Assembly: GCA_022768805.1 (NCBI GenBank)
Contig: JALELB010000013.1
Location: 1 to 57,920 of the forward strand
Reading direction: 5' to 3'
DNA from: Ruminococcus sp.
GTDB taxonomy: Bacteria > Bacillota > Clostridia > Oscillospirales > Ruminococcaceae
DNA length: 57,920 bases
Position numbers and translations under genes: made by a program. Shown here one piece after another: positions 15,086-23,620 of this stretch. The notes below the pieces were generated by a model that was given only the letters and a program-made list of their open reading frames with translations, had not been told where the DNA came from and did not search any database. Position 1 is the stretch's first letter; each line of letters begins with the position of its first letter.

Positions 15086-16627
15086 ATGCGTTATCACAAT
15101 CCGGTTCTGAAGGGGTTTTATCCGGATCCCAGCGTATGCTGCGCAAATGGCAGCTATTATATGGTATGCAGCAGCTTTCAGTACTTTCCGGGCGTTCCCC
15201 TGTTTGAAAGCCGGGACCTGGTCAACTGGAGCCAGATCGGCCACGTACTGACCCGGCCCAGCCAGGTGTCTCTGGAGCAGGTGCCCGCCAGCGGCGGTAT
15301 CTTTGCTCCCACCATCCGGTATCTGGCAGGCAGATTTTATATGGTGACCACCAATGCCACCACCGGGGAGAATTTCTATGTATACACCGATGACATCCGG
15401 GGAGAATGGTCCGACCCGGTCACGGTGGATCAGGACGGCATTGACCCCTCTCTCTATTTTGAAGCAGGCAGAGCCTATTTCATGAGCAATGGTACGGATG
15501 ACGCAGGTGTCAGCGGCGTGGTCCAGTGCGAGATCGACCTTTCCAACGGCAAAAAGCTGTCCCCCTCCGTGTGCATCTGGCAGGGCTCCGGTGGGCGATT
15601 CCTGGAAAGCCCCCATCTTTACCGGATCGGAGACTGGTACTATCTGACCGCCGCAGAGGGCGGCACCGAGTATGGTCATATGATTACCTACGCCCGGAGT
15701 GCATCCCTCTGGGGTCCCTTTACCGGCTATCCCCGGAATCCGGTGCTCACCAACCGGGACAAGGCGCCCTGTATCATCCAAGGCATCGGTCACGGGGATC
15801 TGGTACAGGATCCCCATGGCGCCTGGCATATCCTGAGCCTGGGCTTCCGGCAGCAGGAGCTCTGGATGGCATTCCACCACCTGGGGCGGGAGGTTTTCCT
15901 GACCCCGGTAACCTTCGGGGCGGATGGCTGGTTCACCGCAGGCACCGACGGCACCACGGCGGAGTGCTATGACATGGACGGTGACTTTACGCAAAAGCCC
16001 CTGCCGGCAAGGAGCTTTGCCCACAGGGACTGGTACAAAGAATGGTGCTTTCTGCGGCATCCCCGGCAGGAATGCTACGCCCTCTCCCAGGGCAGTGCCC
16101 TTCTGCATGGTACGGCAGTAACCCTGGATGAGCCCGGCTCCCCCACCTTCCTGGGGCTTCGGCAGCAGGAATTCCGGGGCACTTTCCGGTGCCGGGTGGA
16201 GCTGGACCGGGGAGAGGCAGGCCTCACCTGCTATATGTCCGAGCAGGAGCATTACGAGGTGGCACTGTGCAGGAGGGATGCGGGATGCACCGCCCTGTGC
16301 CGGCTGAATATCGGCGGCGTGCACCAGGTAGTCAAGGAGGTTTCCCTTTCCGGCAGCAGTGCCCTGCTGGTGATCCGGATGGAGCCCACTCAATACCACT
16401 TCTATGCGGTCACAGAAGCGGGAGAGCAGTATCTTGGCACCGGTCAGAGCAAATATCTGTCCAGCGAGATTTCCAGCCCCTTTACCGGCGTGATGCTGGG
16501 GCTCTATGCCGTGGGAGAGAATACCGCCAGGTTCACGGAGCTTTCCTGCGTTTACAGGGAGGATTGCATCACAGACGGAACTGCTTTGCAAGGCGCTTTG
16601 TCAGCACCAGTGCCAGCGCCAGCTTGA
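15086..16627 (+). CDS. glycoside hydrolase family 43 (beta-xylosidase/arabinofuranosidase type)
   Basis: A 513-residue protein without a signal peptide, so it acts in the cytoplasm on imported oligosaccharides. Residues 1-300 form the five-bladed propeller: the catalytic base Asp is in KGFYPDPSVC, the pKa-modulating Asp in DGIDPSLYF, and the acid Glu in RFLESPHLYRI. Residues about 320-500 form the C-terminal beta-sandwich found in XynB-like GH43 enzymes. The likely role is cutting xylose or arabinose from xylo- or arabino-oligosaccharides; the exact sugar is not certain. The start at 15086 follows GGAGG; in-frame codons further upstream lie in the promoter and hairpin. The last 59 bases overlap bioY on the other strand, with no terminator between them. 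Confidence 0.88.
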   Translation: MRYHNPVLKGFYPDPSVCCANGSYYMVCSSFQYFPGVPLFESRDLVNWSQIGHVLTRPSQVSLEQVPASGGIFAPTIRYLAGRFYMVTTNATTGENFYVYTDDIRGEWSDPVTVDQDGIDPSLYFEAGRAYFMSNGTDDAGVSGVVQCEIDLSNGKKLSPSVCIWQGSGGRFLESPHLYRIGDWYYLTAAEGGTEYGHMITYARSASLWGPFTGYPRNPVLTNRDKAPCIIQGIGHGDLVQDPHGAWHILSLGFRQQELWMAFHHLGREVFLTPVTFGADGWFTAGTDGTTAECYDMDGDFTQKPLPARSFAHRDWYKEWCFLRHPRQECYALSQGSALLHGTAVTLDEPGSPTFLGLRQQEFRGTFRCRVELDRGEAGLTCYMSEQEHYEVALCRRDAGCTALCRLNIGGVHQVVKEVSLSGSSALLVIRMEPTQYHFYAVTEAGEQYLGTGQSKYLSSEISSPFTGVMLGLYAVGENTARFTELSCVYREDCITDGTALQGALSAPVPAPA

Positions 16628-17129
16628 TGCCGTCCGGAATCAGGAAGGGAAATACACAGCTTCCCAGCGCGGCCATGACGGTAATGGCTCCCTTTTGCTG
16701 GGTGTAAACCTGCACGAACCAGGCGGTGCCGAAGGCGTAGCATGCCGCAAGTCCCAGAAGCATGGCAAGGATCATCACCGGCAGGCTGGTGCCGGCAAGC
16801 CTTGTCACCAGCCAGTACAGCAGACCCATCAGCAAAAAGCCCACAATATAACCTCCGGTCATGCCCAGAAGCTGTCCCACGCCTCCGGTAAAGCCGGAGA
16901 ATACCGGAATACCGATGATGCCCAGCAAAATATATACCAGAATGGAGCATGTGCCCCGCTTGCCCCCCAGCATACCCAGCGCGCAGAAGATGCCGAAGGT
17001 CTGGAGGGTAAAGGGCACCGGCCCGGGTATGGTAATCCAGGAGCAGACGGCGATCAGCACGGAAAACAGCCCGATAAAGGCAAGATCCCGCAGGGCGAAT
17101 CGGTTGGTTTCAGCAGCAGACTGTGACAT
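16569..17129 (-). CDS. bioY: biotin transporter BioY (ECF S component)
   Basis: A 186-residue membrane protein with six hydrophobic segments, the substrate-binding S unit of an energy-coupling-factor biotin transporter. PGPVPFTLQTFGIFCALGML, GKRG, and GIPVFSGFTGGVGQLLG with GYIVGFLL are characteristic BioY motifs. It would work with shared ECF ATPases and EcfT encoded elsewhere, or transport alone. The ATG at 17129 fits GAGGAA; the one two codons earlier sits too close to it. A BirA-type operator overlaps its promoter, so expression should fall when biotin is plentiful. Confidence 0.93.
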   Translation of the reverse strand: MSQSAAETNRFALRDLAFIGLFSVLIAVCSWITIPGPVPFTLQTFGIFCALGMLGGKRGTCSILVYILLGIIGIPVFSGFTGGVGQLLGMTGGYIVGFLLMGLLYWLVTRLAGTSLPVMILAMLLGLAACYAFGTAWFVQVYTQQKGAITVMAALGSCVFPFLIPDGIKLALALVLTKRLAKQFRL

Positions 17130-17162
17130 AAACATTCCTCATTTCCAATAATCTATGGCATT

Positions 17163-17215
17163 ATCATAACACACTTTCTGCAAATTGTCAACCCTATATT
17201 ATTTTTGGGTGACAA
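17163..17215 (-). promoter_or_regulatory. bioY promoter with BirA-type biotin operator
   Basis: On the minus strand TTGACA (17190-17185), a 17-base spacer and TATGAT (17168-17163). The -35 lies within one arm of the inverted repeat TTGTCAACC (17185-17193) / GGGTGACAA (17207-17215). That repeat has the form of the BirA operator of Gram-positive bacteria (TTGTNAACC, 13-15 bases, GGTTNACAA). Binding would block RNA polymerase directly. Confidence 0.8.
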
Positions 17216-17294
17216 TTAACCTGGACAAGCCGGAGGATACCCTACAGAAATCCTGGCGGCAGACTGCCGCTGAAACGAATCAGGAGGCGATTTT

Positions 17295-17900
17295 ATGACA
17301 AACATCATTACCATCAGCCGGGAATACGGCAGCGGAGGCCACGAAATCGGCGAACGGGTGGCACAGCAGCTGGGCTGGAAGTTCTACGACCGGCATATTG
17401 TGGAGCAGGTGGCAAAGGAAAGCGGTCTCTCCGAAGCCTTCATCGAGGAAAGCGGCGAATATGCCACCTCCCGCAGCAGCCTGCTGTTCAACCTGTCCAT
17501 TGCGGGAGCAGCCATGGGCAGCGGCGCCATGTCCCTGCATGATAAGATTTATGTGGAGCAGTGTAAGCTGATCCGGAAGCTGGCGGCGGAAAGCCCCTGC
17601 GTCATCGTGGGCAGATGTGCGGACTATGTGCTGCGGGACCGGACCGACTGTATGAACGTGTTCATCTGGGCGGACGCCAAAGCCAGGCTGGAACGGATCG
17701 CCGGACAGAACAAGGACGGGAAAAGCCCGGAAAAGCTGCTGAAGGAAAAGGACAACCGGCGGCGGGTCTATTACCGGAATTATACCGGCCAGGAATGGGG
17801 CAGGGTACAGAATTACCAGCTGGCACTGTGCAGCAGCGCCCTGGGGCTGGAAACCTGCGCAGAACTGATCGTACAGCTGGTCAGACAGCAGAGTAAATGA
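17295..17900 (+). CDS. cytidylate kinase-like family protein
   Basis: A 201-residue P-loop kinase-like protein. It starts MTNIITISREYGSGGHEIGE, in which GSGGHEIG is the P-loop variant of this family, followed by KFYDRHIVEQVAKESGLSE. CVIVGRCADYVLRD and a C-terminal region rich in Arg (KEKDNRRRVYYRNY) form the lid and phosphate-binding side. It is related to Cmk, but this short clostridial group is separate from true Cmk, and its substrate is not established. The ATG follows AGGAGG. It stands alone, followed by a terminator. Confidence 0.85.
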   Translation: MTNIITISREYGSGGHEIGERVAQQLGWKFYDRHIVEQVAKESGLSEAFIEESGEYATSRSSLLFNLSIAGAAMGSGAMSLHDKIYVEQCKLIRKLAAESPCVIVGRCADYVLRDRTDCMNVFIWADAKARLERIAGQNKDGKSPEKLLKEKDNRRRVYYRNYTGQEWGRVQNYQLALCSSALGLETCAELIVQLVRQQSK

Positions 17901-17906
17901 CCGTAA

Positions 17907-17937
17907 GCAGCCAGGCAGAAATGCCCGGCTGCTTTTT
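17907..17937 (+). terminator. intrinsic terminator
   Basis: GCAGCC (17907-17912) pairs with GGCTGC (17927-17932), with an inner GGCA/TGCC stem, followed by TTTTT. Confidence 0.85.
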
Positions 17938-17951
17938 CGCCATCAGGCAAT

Positions 17952-17980
17952 TTGCAAAATCCGCCGGAGCATGGTATACT
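17952..17980 (+). promoter_or_regulatory. promoter for sbcD-sbcC
   Basis: TTGCAA (17952-17957), a 17-base spacer and TATACT (17975-17980). Confidence 0.75.
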
Positions 17981-18024
17981 GAAAGCAAAGGAAGACAACA
18001 CCTAATAAGGTGGGAGGGAATATG

Positions 18025-19161
18025 ATGAAACTGATGCATTTATCCGATCTGCACCTGGGCAAGCGTGTGAATGGATTTTCCATGCTGGAGGAGCAGCGGT
18101 ATATTCTGGAGCAGATCCTGGAGCTGGTCCGCCAAGAGCAGCCCCAGGGGGTGCTGCTGGCAGGGGATCTGTTTGACAAACCCATGCCGCCGGCGGAGGC
18201 GGTTCAGCTGCTGGATGATTTTCTGGCGGAGCTGTCCGGCTGCGGCTGCGCTGTATTTGCAGTCAGCGGCAACCACGATTCTCCGGAGCGGGTGGCATAC
18301 GGCGGTCGGCTGCTGCGGCACAGCAGCGTGTATATGTCCCCGGTATATGACGGCAGCATTGTCCCCATCACCCTGGAGGATGAACAGGGGCCGGTGGATA
18401 TTTACCTACTGCCCTTTCTGAAGCCTGCATCCCTGCGGAGCTGTATGCCGGAGGCGGAGATCCGCTCCTGCCAGGAGGCGGTAGCAGCCGCTCTGGAGGG
18501 GCTGCCTGTGCATCCGGAGCGGCGAAACGTGCTGGTGGCCCATCAGTTTGTAACCGGCGCCCAGGTGCTGGAGCAGGAGGAGCTGCTCATCGGCGGCACG
18601 GACGGGGTGGAGGCTTCCCTGTTCGACGGCTTTGACTATGTGGCGCTGGGGCATCTTCACGGCCCCCAGCAGGTAGGACGGGAAACCCTCCGGTACTGCG
18701 GCACGCCTTTGAAATATTCCTTTGCAGAAGCCGCCCATCACAAATCCGTCACGGTGGTGGAGCTGGGGGAAAAGGGGCACGTCACACTGGGGCTGCTGCC
18801 CCTTACCCCCCGACATGATCTTCGGGAAATCCGGGGCACCTATGACCAGGTGATGGACAGAAGCGCATACACCCAGCAGAACCGGTTCGATTATCTGCAC
18901 ATCACCCTGACGGATGAGGAGGACGTGCCGGATGCCATTGGCAGGCTCCGGACGGTGTATCCGAATCTCATGAAGCTGGATTACGATAACCGGCGCACCC
19001 GGGAAAGCGGCGCTCTGCTGGCGGAGGAGGCTCCGGAGCAGCAGTCCCCCCTGGAGCTGTTCGGGGACTTTTACCGGATGCAGAACAACAAGGATCTGGA
19101 CGAAGCCCAGCTGGCATACCTGCAGCGGCTGACCAAAGAGATCTGGGAGGAGGAAGTATGA
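18025..19161 (+). CDS. sbcD: exonuclease subunit SbcD (Mre11 family)
   Basis: A 378-residue metallophosphoesterase nuclease, the catalytic subunit of SbcCD, which processes hairpins and DNA ends during repair. The metal motifs are all present: HLSDLHLGK (residues 5-13), LLAGDLFDKP, SGNHDSPERV, LVAHQF and ALGHLHGPQQ. The C-terminal part (about 270-378) is the capping and SbcC-binding region. Two adjacent ATGs (18022 and 18025) follow GGGAGGG; I chose the second because of spacing and family start (MKLMHLSDLHLG). It overlaps sbcC by four bases. Confidence 0.95.
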   Translation: MKLMHLSDLHLGKRVNGFSMLEEQRYILEQILELVRQEQPQGVLLAGDLFDKPMPPAEAVQLLDDFLAELSGCGCAVFAVSGNHDSPERVAYGGRLLRHSSVYMSPVYDGSIVPITLEDEQGPVDIYLLPFLKPASLRSCMPEAEIRSCQEAVAAALEGLPVHPERRNVLVAHQFVTGAQVLEQEELLIGGTDGVEASLFDGFDYVALGHLHGPQQVGRETLRYCGTPLKYSFAEAAHHKSVTVVELGEKGHVTLGLLPLTPRHDLREIRGTYDQVMDRSAYTQQNRFDYLHITLTDEEDVPDAIGRLRTVYPNLMKLDYDNRRTRESGALLAEEAPEQQSPLELFGDFYRMQNNKDLDEAQLAYLQRLTKEIWEEEV

Positions 19162-22100
19162 GACCTGTTACGCTGACCATGTCCGCCTTCGGCCCCTACG
19201 CCGGACAAACCACCCTGCAGCTGGATCAGCTTGGGGAACGGGGGCTGTATCTGATTACCGGTGATACGGGGGCGGGCAAAACCACCCTGTTTGACGCCAT
19301 CACCTTCGCCCTGTACGGAGAGGCAAGCGGCCAGAACCGCCGCAGCAGCATGCTCCGGAGCAAGTATGCGGAGGAGAAAACCCCAACCTTTGTGGAGCTG
19401 ACCTTTGCTTACGGCGGAAAAACCTATACCCTGCGGCGCAGTCCGGAATATGAACGCCCCAAGTCACGGGGAGAGGGCACCATCCTGCAAAAGGCAGAGG
19501 CGGAGCTGGTTCTGCCGGGAGGCACGGTGCTGTCCCGGGTGAAGGAGGTCAACCAGGCTGTGCAGGAGCTTCTGGGCATTGACCGGAATCAGTTTTCCCA
19601 GATCGCCATGCTGGCGCAGGGAGACTTTTACCGGCTGCTGCTGGCCTCTACGGAGGAACGGCAGAAAATCTTCCGGAAGCTGTTCCGGACGGAGCCCTAC
19701 CGGCGTTTGCAGGACAGGCTCAGGGAGCGCACCGGAGAGCTGGAGCGAAGCTGTGACAGCATACAAAGCGCCATCCGCCAGTATACCGCCGGGATTCAGC
19801 TGTCCCCGGAGGATCCGGAGGCAGAAACCCTTGCCGCCCTCCGGGAGGGCACTCTGCCGGAAACAGAGCTTCTGCCCATGCTGGAGCGGATGCTGAGCCG
19901 GGATGGAGAAGGGCTCGCAAAAGCAGAGCAGACATGTGCAAAGCTGGAGGAGCAGCTGACCGCTCTGCATCAGACCCTGGGCAAGGCACAGCAGGCTGCA
20001 CAGCTCCAGGCGGAATTTCAGCAGGCCCGGAAGCTGCTGGAGGGAAAAAAGCAGATACTTGCCCAGTGCAAGGTACAGCTGGATACCGCCCTGGCGGAGC
20101 AGACACGACAAAAGGAGCTGACGGTGGAGATCACCCGGATCCGGGAGCAGCTTCCGGTCTATGGGGAAAAGGAGCAGCTGCGGGGGCAGCTGGAGCAGAT
20201 GCGGCAGGAGGCAACCGAAAGGCAGCAGGCTGCCCAGCAGCTCCAGGAGGAAATCGGCAGACATCGCACCGCCTATGAAAAGCATGTCCAGGAGCTCAAG
20301 GGGCTGGCCAATGCCGGTGCAGACCGGGAAAAGCTGCTGGCACAGAAAAACGAGCAGCTGCGCAAACTGGAGCAGCTGGATGCCCTGTCCGGAAAGCTGG
20401 GAGACTATGATACACTGTGCAGGCAGCTGCAGGAGGCACAGCAGGCCTATGACCGGGCGCAGCAAGCCGCAGAGCAGCAGCGCCAGGCCTTTGCACAGCT
20501 CTCCGCACAGCTGCAGAGCCTGGCGGATGCGGATGCGCAGCGGGAACGGCTCCTTAGCCGGCAGCAGGCGGCGCAGCAGGAGCTGACCCGGCTCCAAGCA
20601 CTCTCCGGCAAGCTGGAGGAGCATCATACCCTCAGCGGCAGACTGGAGGAGGCGCAGACTGCCTATACCGCTGCGGCAGCGGATATGTCCCGGGCAAAGT
20701 CCGCCTTTGACAGTATGCAGCGTGCCTTTCTGGACGCCCAGGCAGGCATTCTGGCGGCAGCACTCACCGAGGGAGAACCCTGCCCCGTATGCGGCGCCAC
20801 CCAGCATCCCCATCCCGCAGAGCCTGCCCAGGGCGCACCGGATGAAGCAGCCCTCAAGGCGGCACAGAGCCGCAGCGAGCAGACCCAGCAGGCATGCACC
20901 CGGGCAAGCGAACAGGCAGGCACCCTCCGGGGACAGGTGCAGAGCCTTGCCCATACCATAGAAGAGCAGTGTGGCGCCCTTGCCCTGGGCTGTGACCTGT
21001 CCGGTCTTGCCGAGGAGCTGGAGCAGCGGCAGAAAGCTGCACAGGAGGAGCTTTCACAGCTGGCGGAGGGCATCCGGGATGCAGAAAGCCGCATTACCCG
21101 CCGGAAGAAGCTGGAGGCATCCGTACCCCGGGAAGAAGAAACCCTGGGGCAGCTGGAGGATGCCCTGTCCCGGCAGAAGGATACCCGGAACAAGCTGCAA
21201 GCCCGGACGGAGGCCGCAGCAGGACATCTCACAGAAGCGGCCCGGGGACTCTCCCTGGATTGCCCGGTTGCGGAGCTTTCCAAAAAGCTGCCGCTGATGC
21301 ACAAGAGCGTGGACATTGCCGTAAATGCCCTGTCCAACCGGATTCAGACGGAGGAACAGAATGTGGAACGCCGCCGGATACTGGAGCAGGAAAATCCCAG
21401 GCAGGAGGCACAGCTGCGGCAAATGGAGGAGAAGCTTTCCGGCAGCAGGGAGGAATTGAGCGGACTGCTGGCCAGGGCGGCGGCAGCAGCCGGACGGCTG
21501 GAGGAATATGCAAAGCTGCTGCCCTATGCGGACCGGGAGGCGGCACAAGCCCAGATCCGCACACTGGAAGAAGACCGCACCCGGCTGGAGCAGCTTCAGA
21601 CCCGGCAGCAGCAGGCCTATGATGCCGCCCGGGAGGAGTATGCCGGGGTACAGTCCCGGTGCCGGACTCTGGAGGAGCAACTGGCCGGCTGTGAACAGGG
21701 AGACATCCCTGCCATCCGGGCAGAAATACAGCAGCTGGAAGCTGGAAAAAAACAGGCAGAACAGAAGAAGAACAGCCTCATCAGCCGGATGGGACTGAAC
21801 CAATCCGCCCGGGAGGGCATCCGACAGCAGCAGCAAGCCCTGGACCAGACCATGCAGGAGCTGCAGATGGTGGGCGGACTTGCCGACACGGCGGCGGGCA
21901 AGCTGTCCGGCAAGGAAAAGGTGGCGCTGGAAACCTTTGTACAGATGCACTACTTTGACCGGATTATCCGCCGGGCAAACCGCCGGTTCCTGATTATGTC
22001 CGGCGGCCAGTACGAGCTCCGGCGCCAGCAGTCCGCCAGCAATTTCCGCAGTCAGAGCGGCCTGGAGCTCTGCGTGGTGGATCACTACAACGGCACGGAA

Positions 22101-22409
22101 CGCAGCGTCTGCACCCTGTCCGGCGGAGAATCCTTCATGGCGTCCCTGTCCCTGGCACTGGGGCTTTCCGAAGAAATCCAGTCCAGCGCCGGCGGCATCC
22201 GGCTGGATACCATGTTCGTGGACGAGGGCTTCGGCTCCCTGGACGAGGAAACCCTGCAGCAGGCTATGCGGGCTTTGCAGAGTCTGACGGAATCCAACCG
22301 GCTGGTGGGGATTATTTCCCACGTTGGGGCACTGAAAAATCAGATTGAAAAGCAGATTTTGGTGACCAAGCAGCCTGCGGGCGGCAGTCATGCACGAATC
22401 CAGGTATAA
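19158..22409 (+). CDS. sbcC: exonuclease subunit SbcC (Rad50 family)
   Basis: A 1083-residue SMC-like ATPase partner of SbcD, of full family length. Walker A is TGDTGAGKTTLFDAI (about residues 33-47) and the Q-loop is SQIAMLAQGDFYRLL. Two long coiled-coil arms (about 180-520 and 570-890) flank the zinc hook CPVC at about 542-545. The C-terminal ATPase half has TLSGGESFMASLSLALGLSE and Walker B DTMFVDEGFGSLDEE. The arms are rich in Q, E, A and L, as expected. The start codon overlaps the sbcD stop (ATGA), so the complex is made from one message. Confidence 0.95.
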   Translation: MRPVTLTMSAFGPYAGQTTLQLDQLGERGLYLITGDTGAGKTTLFDAITFALYGEASGQNRRSSMLRSKYAEEKTPTFVELTFAYGGKTYTLRRSPEYERPKSRGEGTILQKAEAELVLPGGTVLSRVKEVNQAVQELLGIDRNQFSQIAMLAQGDFYRLLLASTEERQKIFRKLFRTEPYRRLQDRLRERTGELERSCDSIQSAIRQYTAGIQLSPEDPEAETLAALREGTLPETELLPMLERMLSRDGEGLAKAEQTCAKLEEQLTALHQTLGKAQQAAQLQAEFQQARKLLEGKKQILAQCKVQLDTALAEQTRQKELTVEITRIREQLPVYGEKEQLRGQLEQMRQEATERQQAAQQLQEEIGRHRTAYEKHVQELKGLANAGADREKLLAQKNEQLRKLEQLDALSGKLGDYDTLCRQLQEAQQAYDRAQQAAEQQRQAFAQLSAQLQSLADADAQRERLLSRQQAAQQELTRLQALSGKLEEHHTLSGRLEEAQTAYTAAAADMSRAKSAFDSMQRAFLDAQAGILAAALTEGEPCPVCGATQHPHPAEPAQGAPDEAALKAAQSRSEQTQQACTRASEQAGTLRGQVQSLAHTIEEQCGALALGCDLSGLAEELEQRQKAAQEELSQLAEGIRDAESRITRRKKLEASVPREEETLGQLEDALSRQKDTRNKLQARTEAAAGHLTEAARGLSLDCPVAELSKKLPLMHKSVDIAVNALSNRIQTEEQNVERRRILEQENPRQEAQLRQMEEKLSGSREELSGLLARAAAAAGRLEEYAKLLPYADREAAQAQIRTLEEDRTRLEQLQTRQQQAYDAAREEYAGVQSRCRTLEEQLAGCEQGDIPAIRAEIQQLEAGKKQAEQKKNSLISRMGLNQSAREGIRQQQQALDQTMQELQMVGGLADTAAGKLSGKEKVALETFVQMHYFDRIIRRANRRFLIMSGGQYELRRQQSASNFRSQSGLELCVVDHYNGTERSVCTLSGGESFMASLSLALGLSEEIQSSAGGIRLDTMFVDEGFGSLDEETLQQAMRALQSLTESNRLVGIISHVGALKNQIEKQILVTKQPAGGSHARIQV

Positions 22410-22512
22410 ACCAAGAACCGGACAAAATGCCGGATGCCTTTACCCCACAGACACAAAACAGAATATATTGCCTGAAAAGTCCTCTGCCAAAAATTAACGA
22501 GCCTCCGTGGCA

Positions 22513-22542
22513 TGTATATTCCAATCCCACAAACAAATACTA
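22513..22542 (+). promoter_or_regulatory. sigma-G-like promoter for spoVT
   Basis: GTATA (22514-22518) and AATACTA (22536-22542) are separated by 17 bases, close to the forespore sigma-G pattern (GNATR, 17-18 bases, CATNNTA) with one mismatch in the -10. In Bacillus subtilis spoVT is transcribed by sigma-G, which supports this reading. No good sigma-A promoter is seen in the 175-base gap. Confidence 0.5.
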
Positions 22543-22583
22543 GAACTGCAAACAAATCTATGGGATTGCGGAGGTATAAAGCA

Positions 22584-23114
22584 ATGAAAGCGACTGGGAT
22601 AGTCAGAAGAATCGACGATCTGGGGCGGGTGGTCATCCCGAAGGAGATCCGCCGCACCATGCGGATCCGGGAGGGCGACCCCTTAGAGATTTACACCAGC
22701 AATGACGGCGAGGTCATTTTCAAGAAATATTCCGCCATCAACGAGATCGGCGAAAACGCCGCCCAGGTGGCGGAAATCATGCATAAGCTGGCAGGCTGCC
22801 CTACGGTGGTTTTTGACCGGGATCATGTGGTGGCGGTGGCAGGTGTGCCGAAAAAGGAGTTCCACGAGCGTCGGGTTTCCCCGGCGCTGGAGGATCTGAT
22901 GGAAAACCGGCGCAGCTATGCTGCAAAACCGGAGCAGACCTTCTTCTCCGTGGAGGGAATTGACAAGAGCGCCATTGCCTGCCAGCCCATTTTCACCTCC
23001 GGAGATGTAACCGGCGCAGTGGCATTTCTGGGAGACGGAAAGTCCCCTTCCGACCTTCAGATCAGCCTGATTACAGCGGCGGCACAGTTTCTGGGCAAGC
23101 AAATTGAAGCATAA
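22584..23114 (+). CDS. spoVT: stage V sporulation protein T (AbrB-family regulator)
   Basis: A 176-residue forespore transcription factor. Residues 1-50 form the swapped-hairpin AbrB DNA-binding domain (MKATGIVRRIDDLGRVVIPK and then EIRRTMRIREGDPLEIYT). Residues 55-176 form the GAF-like domain typical of SpoVT (CPTVVFDRDHVVAVAG, GDVTGAVAFLGDG). The full two-domain length separates it from AbrB and Abh. The start is set by GGAGG about nine bases upstream and by the family N-terminus; a longer frame runs through the promoter. It is strong evidence that the organism makes spores. Confidence 0.95.
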   Translation: MKATGIVRRIDDLGRVVIPKEIRRTMRIREGDPLEIYTSNDGEVIFKKYSAINEIGENAAQVAEIMHKLAGCPTVVFDRDHVVAVAGVPKKEFHERRVSPALEDLMENRRSYAAKPEQTFFSVEGIDKSAIACQPIFTSGDVTGAVAFLGDGKSPSDLQISLITAAAQFLGKQIEA

Positions 23115-23140
23115 CCCTATGCTGCCCCCCTTTGGGCACA

Positions 23141-23173
23141 AAAAATCCCCGTTCCAGACCGGAACGGGGATTT
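23141..23173. terminator. bidirectional intrinsic terminator
   Basis: AATCCCCGTTCC pairs with GGAACGGGGATT across a five-base loop. AAAA precedes and TTTT follows, so it serves spoVT and the convergent TM2 operon. Confidence 0.9.
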
Positions 23174-23186
23174 TCCATATATGCGC

Positions 23187-23600
23187 TTACTTGATTCTTA
23201 CGTGATTCTTCACCTGGAAATTGTGGTCATTGGAGCACAGATACATGATACCCTCTACAAAGGACACAACTGCCGGAATGTAGGTCCAGCAAAGCAGCAG
23301 GTAAAGGATGCCCATACCGGTTTTCCCCAGATAAAACTTGTGAATGCCCAGACCCCCCAGCAAAAGTGCCAGAATACCGGCGGTTACCTTGCTCTTGATG
23401 GGCCAGCTGGGGTCGATGCCGTCATTGGGATCCCCCTGCACATAAACCTGTACCTGCTGGCCGGGCTGACCGTATGTGCCCTGCTGCTGATACTGAGGCT
23501 GGGGTGCCGGTACGGGAGCTACTGCTTCCCCGCAGTATTTACATTCTGTTGCACCGGGTGCCAGCGGAGCGCCGCACTGGGGACAAAGATTTTCTGCCAT
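23187..23600 (-). CDS. TM2-domain protein with N-terminal zinc ribbon
   Basis: A 137-residue protein. An N-terminal zinc ribbon (CPQCGAPLAPGATECKYCG, residues 6-24) is followed by a P/Q/Y-rich linker and a TM2 domain with two membrane segments: the first in TAGILALLLGGLGIHKFYLG, the second in GILYLLLCWTYIPAVVSFV. TM2 proteins are small membrane proteins of unclear biochemical role. It is the last of three genes with the SPFH protein and a four-segment membrane protein, so a shared membrane-stress or membrane-domain function is likely. AGGAGG precedes the ATG. Confidence 0.88.
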   Translation of the reverse strand: MAENLCPQCGAPLAPGATECKYCGEAVAPVPAPQPQYQQQGTYGQPGQQVQVYVQGDPNDGIDPSWPIKSKVTAGILALLLGGLGIHKFYLGKTGMGILYLLLCWTYIPAVVSFVEGIMYLCSNDHNFQVKNHVRIK

Positions 23601-23620
23601 GATATGTTTCCTCCTATAAG

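Noticed and set aside
14864..16591. Long minus-strand frame opposite the GH43 gene
   Set aside because: Antisense shadow of a gene with intact catalytic motifs; no start signals.
19464..22391. Leu/Gln-rich minus-strand frames opposite sbcC
   Set aside because: They are the reverse reading of the coiled-coil codons of sbcC.
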